From assembly GCA_002748225.1 (NCBI GenBank), contig PDRU01000025.1, positions 1 to 7,042 of the forward strand: DNA of 7,042 bases, written 5' to 3'. Below, piece after piece: positions 1-4,837 of this stretch (position 1 is the first letter of the stretch; each line of letters opens with the position of its first letter). The notes beneath the pieces were generated by a model. It saw only the letters and a program-made list of their open reading frames with translations, was not told the origin of the DNA and ran no database searches. The stretch comes from Spirochaetales bacterium. Its GTDB lineage: Bacteria; Spirochaetota; Spirochaetia; DSM-2461. Both the position numbers and the translations under genes were made by a program.

Positions 1-218
1 ACAGCACCTCGGCCTATCCCGGCACAGAGAACAGCTTCCACTTTTTTTTCATTGAAAACAGCAATGGGAGCACATTCATGTTCAACCTTGCTGCTGCGGT
101 CAATGAAGTCTACATGGCCTGTTTCCGAGTTAATAATGGCCAGAAACGGGGCCGAGCCGAAGTGAGCCGACATGTTTGTGTCAGGTGAATTGGTGAGTAC
201 CGGTACTGCTGCGATCAT
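1..218 (-). CDS. NifX/NifB-type dinitrogenase iron-molybdenum cofactor family protein (C-terminus cut by window edge)
   Basis: The visible 72 residues begin MIAAVPVLTN and read as the N-terminal part of the small alpha/beta domain (PF02579 type) found in NifX, NafY and the NifB C-terminus. In nitrogen fixers these bind Fe-S/FeMo-cofactor precursors. Stand-alone copies in anaerobes have mostly unknown metal-related roles. Seen here: the early MSAHFGSAPFLAI segment (about residues 16-28), which carries the family's HFG motif, and the CAGIGRGA segment (about 65-72), which matches the family's A/G-G-x-G-R-G-A turn. The start is well set: AGGAG (complement of 226-230) lies 7 bases before the ATG at 218. 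That ATG overlaps the stop of the upstream DUF134 gene as ATGA, indicating translational coupling. The pairing is common in anaerobes and supports both calls. With no nif gene in view, nitrogen fixation should not be inferred. Confidence 0.85.
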   Translation of the reverse strand, partial: MIAAVPVLTNSPDTNMSAHFGSAPFLAIINSETGHVDFIDRSSKVEHECAPIAVFNEKKVEAVLCAGIGRGA

Positions 219-505
219 TGTTTATCTCCTGTTGTGCGTATTTCCAGCCCGCGGCCGTCAACAAGCGTACGGGCAATTTTTTTTCTGGCCGACTTTAGAA
301 TAAGCGCGAAGGACTGCCGGGAAATCTGCATCATTTCAGCGGCCTTTGCCTGATACAGCCCCAGATGATCCGAAAGGCGGATCGCTTCAAACTCATCCAT
401 TTCCAGAACCTCTGTTCCAAGTTCCCGGAGAGGGATTCCCCGCGGCTTAAAAAAGTATGCCCCGGGAGTACCCTGAATATGCCGGCAGATTTTCTTTCTT
501 GGCAT
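215..505 (-). CDS. DUF134 family helix-turn-helix DNA-binding protein
   Basis: This 96-residue protein fits the DUF134 (PF02001) family in length and pattern. A basic N-terminus (MPRKKICRHI) is followed by the FKPRGIPL segment (residues 19-26), the MDEFEAIRLSD core (36-46), and a sigma-like helix-turn-helix at about 49-77 (LYQAKAAEMM, ISRQSF, LKSARKKIA). It is probably a cytoplasmic transcription regulator; the ligand is unknown in the family as far as I know. Its stop overlaps the start of the NifX-type gene (ATGA, 215-218), so the two form an operon and the regulator may control or sense the same metal or cofactor, which is inference. The ATG at 505 matches the usual N-terminus of the family. 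There is no Shine-Dalgarno sequence before it, and the -10 box ends 6 bases upstream, so the mRNA is likely leaderless. Confidence 0.9.
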   Translation of the reverse strand: MPRKKICRHIQGTPGAYFFKPRGIPLRELGTEVLEMDEFEAIRLSDHLGLYQAKAAEMMQISRQSFALILKSARKKIARTLVDGRGLEIRTTGDKQ

Positions 506-511
506 ATGCTA

Positions 512-540
512 AATATAAACAGCCCGGTATTTTTTGACAA
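512..540 (-). promoter_or_regulatory. Sigma-70-type promoter of the DUF134-nifX-like operon, leaderless layout
   Basis: On the minus strand TTGTCA (complement of 535-540) and TATATT (complement of 512-517) are separated by 17 bases. Each box matches consensus at 5 of 6 positions. The last base of the -10 lies 7 bases before the A of the ATG at 505, so transcription should begin at or next to the start codon, leaving no room for a ribosome binding site. None is visible. No clear operator palindrome overlaps the boxes. Confidence 0.65.
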
Positions 541-573
541 GCGGCTTTAAGCATGCTGCTGCTGAACAGAGCA

Positions 574-594
574 GCCGCCGGACATTCCGGCGGC
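574..594 (-). terminator. GC-rich 9-bp perfect hairpin between aminopeptidase and DUF134 genes
   Basis: GCCGCCGGA (574-582), loop CAT, then TCCGGCGGC (586-594) form a perfect 9-bp stem. The hairpin lies about 100 bases downstream of the aminopeptidase stop and upstream of the DUF134 promoter, where a terminator for the aminopeptidase transcript would be expected. It has no T-run on either side, so it is not a canonical intrinsic terminator. It could instead be an mRNA 3'-end stabiliser or a dispersed palindromic repeat. Confidence 0.3.
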
Positions 595-599
595 CTCTC

Positions 600-632
600 A
601 GGCGGGGCACAGGCGGGGTGCAGGCGGGGCAG
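600..632. repeat. 11-bp tandem repeat, three copies
   Basis: AGGCGGGGCAC (600-610), AGGCGGGGTGC (611-621) and AGGCGGGGCAG (622-632) stand head to tail with identical first eight bases. The array is in the non-coding spacer downstream of the aminopeptidase gene and directly abuts the heptamer array that follows. Confidence 0.85.
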
Positions 633-674
633 AGAGCGGAGAGCGGGGAGCAGGGAGCATGGAGCAGGGAGCAC
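633..674. repeat. 7-bp purine-rich tandem repeat, six copies
   Basis: Six heptamers run without a break: AGAGCGG (633), AGAGCGG (640), GGAGCAG (647), GGAGCAT (654), GGAGCAG (661), GGAGCAC (668). The core G-A-G-C is constant. The last four also form a 14-bp repeat in two copies (647-660 and 661-674). A G-rich strand with this period suggests slippage expansion. No gene can be supported inside it. Confidence 0.85.
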
Positions 675-696
675 AGGGTGCCCCCCCTAAAAATCC

Positions 697-2007
697 TCAG
701 GAATTCATAAAAGCTTTATAGAAGCTGTAGGAGGCGTAAAGATCGCTTTTTGCTGAAAGTTCAAAGGACGTATGCATGGCCAGCAGAGGAGGGCCGGCAT
801 CCACACAGTCCATGCCCATCCGGGAAATAAACTGGGCTATGGTTCCGCCGCCGCCTTCTCCAAGCTTGGAAATGGTACCGGTCTGCCAGGAAATATCATG
901 TGCATTGAGAATGCTCCTGACCGTCTGCATGAATTCTGCACTGGCTTCACTGGCCCGGAATTTTCCCGAACCGGCTGCACCGTATTTTTGTACAGCTATA
1001 CCCCCGCCCATGTAGGCAATGTTGCGGCGGTCATAAAGATCTGCAAAGTTCGGATCGAATCCTCCGGTTACATCGGCCGATATGCACTGGGCCTTTTCCA
1101 GTAGAAACTCTGTGTCATAAGGAGAATAATCTGAACCCAGTTTACGGGTGTACATGGCAATAAAATTTCTGAGCGCGTTACTTTGGGCTGAGGTGTCGCC
1201 GGTTGAGGCCACCTCTTCCTTGTCCACAAAAAATCCTACAGCTGTAGACGTTGGACTTGTTGTTTCCAACAGTCCCTGAAGCGAGGCAAAAACACATGCG
1301 CGGTCGTCCTGCCCGTATCCTCCCAGAAGCGCTCCGTCAAAACCCACATCGCGCAAAGGAGCCGCGGGAACCAGACATAAATCGGCACAGGTAAAATCTT
1401 CAGCGTCCACGCCGTAATTATTTTTTAAAAGCGATAAAACCTTATCAACAGCACTTTCGCCCTCTTTGCCGGCGTTGGCGCACAGAGCGTTCATCTGTTC
1501 AGCCGTAAACGCCTCTTCAGCTGTTTTTTTCATCTGTTTGCCGGACAGATGGGGGGGCAGATCCGGTATGGCAAAAACCGGTTCATCTTCCCGGCATCCC
1601 AGGCAGAAGCTGATCTGCCGGGAGTCGGCTGTATAAACAATACCGCAGAGAGCCAGCGGAGTATTAACCCACTGGTACGGCTTTATCCACCCGTAGTCGT
1701 GCAGCTCCATGAGGGCCAGGCGCCCGTCTTCAAAAAAGGGGACAGGTTTTAAGTCCAGTTTGGGAGAATCCACATGAGAACCCACTATGCGCAGGTTTCC
1801 GGGATTTTTCCCCGCAACGGCAGCCAGAACGGTCCGGTCTTTAACGTTCCGGTACACACGGTCACCGGGAGAGAGCTGCTTTACTTCTTCCAGCGGAATA
1901 AAGCCTGAAGCCTGAAGCCTGGATATTATTTCCCGGCTGCACATTCTTTCTGTCAGTGATGAGGCAACGAAATTACGGTAGTTTTGTATATAGTCCTGAT
2001 AATCCAT
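697..2007 (-). CDS. apeA: M18 family zinc aminopeptidase (ApeA-type)
   Basis: A 436-residue cytoplasmic metallo-aminopeptidase of family M18 (PF02127), which removes N-terminal residues from peptides using two metal ions; the substrate preference of this copy cannot be read from sequence. Metal-site motifs are intact and in order: GSHVDSPKLDLKP with H78 and D80, GQDDRACVFA with the bridging Asp at 234/235, DKEEVASTGD with E264/E265, SADVTG with D312, and MHTSFEL with H412. The DSPRLDLK-like and QDDR forms point to the bacterial aminopeptidase 1 branch. Length is normal for the family. I chose the ATG at 2007 because AAGGA (complement of 2015-2019) lies 7 bases before it and homologues start near here. 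An upstream ATG at 2115 would add 36 unrelated residues and overlap the divergent gene. The gene has its own likely promoter and diverges from the membrane protein/transglycosylase unit. A heptamer repeat lies in its 5' part. Confidence 0.93.
   Translation of the reverse strand: MDYQDYIQNYRNFVASSLTERMCSREIISRLQASGFIPLEEVKQLSPGDRVYRNVKDRTVLAAVAGKNPGNLRIVGSHVDSPKLDLKPVPFFEDGRLALMELHDYGWIKPYQWVNTPLALCGIVYTADSRQISFCLGCREDEPVFAIPDLPPHLSGKQMKKTAEEAFTAEQMNALCANAGKEGESAVDKVLSLLKNNYGVDAEDFTCADLCLVPAAPLRDVGFDGALLGGYGQDDRACVFASLQGLLETTSPTSTAVGFFVDKEEVASTGDTSAQSNALRNFIAMYTRKLGSDYSPYDTEFLLEKAQCISADVTGGFDPNFADLYDRRNIAYMGGGIAVQKYGAAGSGKFRASEASAEFMQTVRSILNAHDISWQTGTISKLGEGGGGTIAQFISRMGMDCVDAGPPLLAMHTSFELSAKSDLYASYSFYKAFMNS
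1901..1921. repeat. AAGCCTG tandem repeat, three copies, inside the aminopeptidase gene
   Basis: Three perfect contiguous copies of AAGCCTG lie within codons of the aminopeptidase N-terminal region. On the coding strand the 21 bases are read once in each frame and give RLQASGF (about residues 30-36), a sequence that fits family M18. Because the unit is 7 bases, loss or gain of one copy would shift the frame. Confidence 0.9.
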
Positions 2008-2026
2008 ATGAGTTTCCTTATTCCTG

Positions 2027-2056
2027 ATAATACCGTTATTTCCTGCAGATTGGGAA
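2027..2056 (-). promoter_or_regulatory. Candidate promoter of the aminopeptidase gene
   Basis: On the minus strand TATTAT (complement of 2027-2032, 5 of 6 consensus) lies 18 bases downstream of a weak TTCCCA (complement of 2051-2056, 4 of 6). Transcription would start near 2020, giving a leader of about 13 bases that contains the AAGGA ribosome binding site. The -10 is good and the -35 poor, so the call is moderate. Confidence 0.4.
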
Positions 2057-2072
2057 GGCGTTGCATACCTTC

Positions 2073-2101
2073 TTGACGCCTTCTGCTCCCGGTCATAGGA
2101 T
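2073..2101 (+). promoter_or_regulatory. Sigma-70-type promoter of the membrane protein-transglycosylase unit, leaderless layout
   Basis: TTGACG (2073-2078) and TAGGAT (2096-2101) are separated by exactly 17 bases. The -35 matches consensus at 5 of 6 positions and the -10 at 4 of 6, including the key second A and last T. The ATG at 2108 falls 7 bases after the last base of the -10, the normal start-site distance, so the transcript should begin at the start codon. The GAGG at 2103-2106 is only 1 base from the ATG and too close to act as a ribosome binding site. It overlaps the upstream region of the divergent aminopeptidase gene. Confidence 0.6.
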
Positions 2102-2107
2102 AGAGGC

Positions 2108-2611
2108 ATGAACAATTTCTCCCTGCCGGTCCGTATCAGCCTGCGACAGGCTGACGGGGAATATTATCCTGTTTTCTGCTATGGCGATCCTGATACACGG
2201 AATCTGTCTCTGGTTCCAGCTTCGGAAAATCAGGATAGAGCTGAAATATCGTTTTATTACCATCCTCAGGACGGTTCAGCTCCGGTGAATCTGGGACTTG
2301 TTAAATTGACTGATTTGCCTGCCGGTTCTGAACTGCAGCTGGACGCGGTTATTGATCAGAGGGGGCGTTTGAGTTTAACTGTCGGCCACCGGGAAAGCGG
2401 CAGGACAGAGCGCCTTGAGGTGAACCTTCCTGATAGAGATTCGGGTAAATCTGCCCGGCGGGTTTTTAAATGGATTTTCGGCATTCTTTTTGTAGCCGCG
2501 GGAGCGGCTCTTGTTGCCTGGCTTGTTATGGTGGTTGCCGGATGGGGATGGCAGGAACCCGTTGAGGCGCCGCTTTCTCTGCGTCCGTTTATTTTGCCTT
2601 TCTGCGTATAA
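2108..2611 (+). CDS. Membrane-anchored protein with a DnaK substrate-binding-domain-like region
   Basis: A 167-residue protein that I cannot assign to a named family. Residues about 6-108 look all-beta and resemble the beta-sandwich of the Hsp70/DnaK substrate-binding domain: compare NLGLVKLTDLPAGSEL (61-76) with the DnaK LGxFxLxGIxPAPRG stretch, LQLDAVIDQRGRLSLTVGHR (77-96) with IEVTFDIDxxGILxVSAKD, and ESGRTERLEV (96-105) with xSGKEQKITI. There is no ATPase domain and no helical lid. Residues about 119-145 form one membrane helix (FKWIFGILFVAAGAALVAWL), preceded by basic residues (K114, R117, R118, K121). This suggests the beta domain is cytoplasmic and a short C-terminal tail is outside. 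It starts the unit with the lytic transglycosylase gene, 13 bases downstream. A role in recruiting or controlling envelope-protein export or the transglycosylase is speculation. The gene is real by its promoter, codon pattern and context; the DnaK likeness is from pattern memory only. Confidence 0.75.
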   Translation: MNNFSLPVRISLRQADGEYYPVFCYGDPDTRNLSLVPASENQDRAEISFYYHPQDGSAPVNLGLVKLTDLPAGSELQLDAVIDQRGRLSLTVGHRESGRTERLEVNLPDRDSGKSARRVFKWIFGILFVAAGAALVAWLVMVVAGWGWQEPVEAPLSLRPFILPFCV

Positions 2612-2621
2612 AACCGGTTTT
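2610..2621. repeat. 12-bp perfect palindrome at the gene junction
   Basis: AAAACCGGTTTT is self-complementary with no loop, lies across the stop codon of the membrane protein gene and ends 3 bases before the likely TTG start of the transglycosylase gene. Its lack of a loop favours a DNA-binding site or chance over an RNA hairpin. Confidence 0.5.
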
Positions 2622-2624
2622 GAT

Positions 2625-4742
2625 TTGAAACATAACTCCTGCATATTTTTCCTGCTGTTTTTTCTTCTTTCTTCGTTTCCTCTGATTTCAGCACCTGTTT
2701 CTCGGGAAGAACTGACGGAGATTCTCTCTGAGGCGGCGCAGGGAAACAGCAAAAAACTTGCCGCTCTTGCACAGCAGGAAGGAGCGGGTTCCTGGTATAT
2801 CCTCTCGGCCGCTGCCGGCAAAGCCGGTTACCGGCAGCTGGAAAACAGTTTGAAAATTCTTTCGGTGAAAAAGGACGGAGCGCCGTTCAGTCACCGTTCT
2901 CTTGTGGAGCTGCTGAAGGAAAATCCCCGGGCTCTGGTGCGGCCCCTGGCTGCTTTGAAAAGGGCGGAGAGGGAAGGCTGCAGCGAAGATCTGCGCGCTG
3001 TTCGTATTTCTCTGCTGGCTTCCCGTTCAAAAGAGCGTGCCCTGGCAAAAGAATTTGCCGGCTGCAGCGGGCAGGCCTTTGAAGCTCCGGTTTTATCCGC
3101 AGCGCTCAAACAGCAGCCGGAGAATGAAGATGTATTACGGCGCGCCGGGGAGTTTATTTCTGCCTGCCCGGAGCCGGAGGCATTGAAACTGTTTGACAGC
3201 CTTGCTGTAGAGCATCTGCCTGCAGCGCCGGGCCTTCTGTATGAAGGCCGAACCGCCTTTGTTTCCGGAAGCTATAAACGTGCTCTGGATGCTTTCCAAA
3301 AGTGGATGGAGGCCGCGTCTAAAGAAGCGGATGTTCAATACGGCAGTTCGGCGGCATTTGAAGAAGCCGCCTCAGCGGCCGAGGCTTTGGGACAGGAAAA
3401 AATATGGGCTGACACACTGCTGAACTTTGCGCAGAACAGGGCCGCGGCTCAAGATGAAAAAGCCGCCTGGGCCTGCGCCTTTCAGGCCGGCATTCTTTAT
3501 GAAAAGCTGCAGCTGTTTGAAGATGCCGCCGCGGCCTATTCCCGGGCGGCGGAAGTGCTGCCGGTGTCTCTGGAAAGGGATAAAGCCGGTTGGCGGCTGT
3601 TGAGGGTACTTCCGAAAACCGCCGCCCTTTCTGCTGAGAAGGAACTGGCTGTGTGGGAGAATGTCTGGAGGAACGCGGACAACCCTGAGCGCTTTACCGA
3701 CAGGCTGGAAGAGTTTCTGCAGCGCCGTGTTTCCAGAGGGGAATGGAGAGTTCTGGAAGAAAGTTACCGGAAATACTCTGACAGGTGGAGCCTTTCCGGC
3801 AAGAGTCTGGGAGCTCTTGCCCTGGCATTCGGAGTAAGGGAGGGCTTTGTCAGAGGGGGGCAGAGTGCGCAGGAATATCTGGAAGAAGCGGCTGCCGGAG
3901 AACCCTGGCACTGGGCGGCCCTGCGCTCACGGGGCTTTCTGGGCGGGGAAGCGGATTTTCCGCCGGAAACCGTCAAGGCAGGACCGGCCGAAACGGCATG
4001 CAGGGAAGAACAGGGTACTGATGAGCGCATACTGGAACTGTATCTGAGGTGGGACATGGCTGAAGCCGCCGCTGAAAAAATTCAGAAAGCGCCGTACCTT
4101 TACAGCTGCCGCAGTATCCGCAGCACAGCCCGCGCGCTGGCTGAAACACAGCCCCGGCTTTCCATCCGTATAGCCTACCTGCTCTGGAACCGTCCTGATT
4201 TCAAACCCTGCCGTGAAGATTTGCTTCTCTGCTATCCCCTGCCGGAAAAATACAGAGAACCGGCCCGGCGGGCAGCGGAAGAGGAAGGTGTGCCTGTAGA
4301 AATTCTGTACGGGCTTATCCGTGTTGAATCGGCCTGGGACAGCAATGCCGTCAGCCGCTCCGGAGCCGAGGGCCTGGCCCAGTTTATGCCGGCCACGTGG
4401 GAAGAGTGGCGGCGCAGGCTTGGATACGGAAATGACGCGGACCCTCTGGACGGAGAGGTGAGTCTTGTGCTTGCCGCGGCCTATCTGGACTGGCTTTACA
4501 GCAGAAACTGGACCTCCGGCTGGATAGATACACTGGCCGCCTACAACGCCGGCGGCGGACGGGTGCGCAGCTGGCGCCGGTGGAGACCGTACTACGGGGA
4601 CGATTTGTTCGGCATGAGTCTGCCGGTTGAAGAATCCCGTTATTACGTTAGAAAAGTTCTGGCGGCCGCCACACTCTACGGCATTCTCTACGAAGGGCGC
4701 GGCATTGAAGAGATGCACCGCGAATGGGAACTGGAATTCTAA
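2625..4742 (+). CDS. Secreted soluble lytic transglycosylase (Slt-type, GH23 domain)
   Basis: A 705-residue periplasmic enzyme that cleaves the MurNAc-GlcNAc bond of peptidoglycan and leaves 1,6-anhydro-MurNAc ends. It begins with a signal peptide (MKHNSCIFFLLFFLLSSFPL, cleavage likely after ISA near residue 23). A long Ala/Glu/Leu-rich helical, TPR-like region follows (about 30-530, e.g. YKRALDAFQKWMEA and FEDAAAAYSRAAEVLP), comparable to the doughnut-forming superhelix of E. coli Slt70. A C-terminal GH23/SLT domain (about 545-695) carries RVESAWDSNAVS with catalytic E568, GAEGLAQFMPATW, AAYNAGGGRV (639-646) and VEESRYYVRKVL. The start is uncertain: no ATG fits. I prefer TTG at 2625, which gives a clean signal peptide 13 bases after the preceding stop. 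TTG at 2562 (AGGA 5 bases upstream) would add 21 residues and overlap that gene. No clear ribosome binding site precedes 2625, suggesting translational coupling. No terminator is evident downstream. Confidence 0.92.
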   Translation: MKHNSCIFFLLFFLLSSFPLISAPVSREELTEILSEAAQGNSKKLAALAQQEGAGSWYILSAAAGKAGYRQLENSLKILSVKKDGAPFSHRSLVELLKENPRALVRPLAALKRAEREGCSEDLRAVRISLLASRSKERALAKEFAGCSGQAFEAPVLSAALKQQPENEDVLRRAGEFISACPEPEALKLFDSLAVEHLPAAPGLLYEGRTAFVSGSYKRALDAFQKWMEAASKEADVQYGSSAAFEEAASAAEALGQEKIWADTLLNFAQNRAAAQDEKAAWACAFQAGILYEKLQLFEDAAAAYSRAAEVLPVSLERDKAGWRLLRVLPKTAALSAEKELAVWENVWRNADNPERFTDRLEEFLQRRVSRGEWRVLEESYRKYSDRWSLSGKSLGALALAFGVREGFVRGGQSAQEYLEEAAAGEPWHWAALRSRGFLGGEADFPPETVKAGPAETACREEQGTDERILELYLRWDMAEAAAEKIQKAPYLYSCRSIRSTARALAETQPRLSIRIAYLLWNRPDFKPCREDLLLCYPLPEKYREPARRAAEEEGVPVEILYGLIRVESAWDSNAVSRSGAEGLAQFMPATWEEWRRRLGYGNDADPLDGEVSLVLAAAYLDWLYSRNWTSGWIDTLAAYNAGGGRVRSWRRWRPYYGDDLFGMSLPVEESRYYVRKVLAAATLYGILYEGRGIEEMHREWELEF

Positions 4743-4827
4743 ACATTTTAATCAAGAAAATCTTGACAATATGATTAATTTGAACAAAAATCGACTTAAG
4801 ACTGATAAATAGTTTCGCTATGGTGAC
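4743..4827 (+). promoter_or_regulatory. AT-rich control region of the ula-like operon with candidate promoter and operator
   Basis: This gap holds a consensus TTGACA (4763-4768). The best matching -10 at 17 bases is the weak AAAAAT (4786-4791); a second pairing is TTGAAC (4780-4785) with TGATAA (4803-4808). A perfect inverted repeat TCAAGA-AAA-TCTTGA (4752-4766) overlaps the TTGACA box. A second one, TTAATCA (4748-4754) and TGATTAA (4772-4778), spans it. Their position suits repression by the DeoR-family protein encoded in the operon, but which repeat is the operator, if either, is inference. Confidence 0.4.
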
Positions 4828-4833
4828 AGGAGG
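4828..4833 (+). promoter_or_regulatory. Ribosome binding site that fixes the ulaG start
   Basis: A full-consensus AGGAGG lies 4 bases before the ATG at 4838. It decides against the in-frame ATG at 4820, which has no such site and lies upstream of it. Confidence 0.9.
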
Positions 4834-4837
4834 TCTT

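Noticed and set aside
1..218. Evidence for nitrogen fixation
   Set aside because: NifX/NifB-type domains next to DUF134 regulators occur in many anaerobes without nitrogenase, and no nif structural or assembly gene is present here.
447..674. 75-residue minus-strand open frame through the repeat arrays
   Set aside because: Its first part simply translates the tandem repeats, and it runs out of frame into the DUF134 gene and promoter.
633..674. CRISPR array
   Set aside because: The repeats are contiguous 7-mers without spacers and no cas gene is near.
2008..2115. 36-residue N-terminal extension of the aminopeptidase from an ATG at 2115
   Set aside because: It does not look like any M18 sequence, overlaps the divergent gene and its promoter, and the ATG at 2007 has a good AAGGA site.
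2375..2821. Minus-strand open frames overlapping the membrane protein and signal-peptide region
   Set aside because: Two overlapping frames (2356-2772 and 2375-2821) compete antisense to two well-supported genes; neither has domain likeness or an upstream signal.
3372..3911. 179-residue open frame on the minus strand
   Set aside because: Antisense shadow of the transglycosylase, with Pro/Phe/Arg-rich low-information sequence and no recognisable domain.
3927..4718. 263-residue open frame on the minus strand
   Set aside because: It lies wholly antisense to the GH23 and helical parts of the transglycosylase. It has no ribosome binding site, no recognisable domain and a composition typical of an antisense shadow in G+C-rich DNA.
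4752..4766. Intrinsic terminator of the transglycosylase gene
   Set aside because: The 6-bp A+T-rich stem TCAAGA/TCTTGA is weak and is followed by CAATATG rather than a T-run. Its overlap with a -35 box makes an operator more likely.
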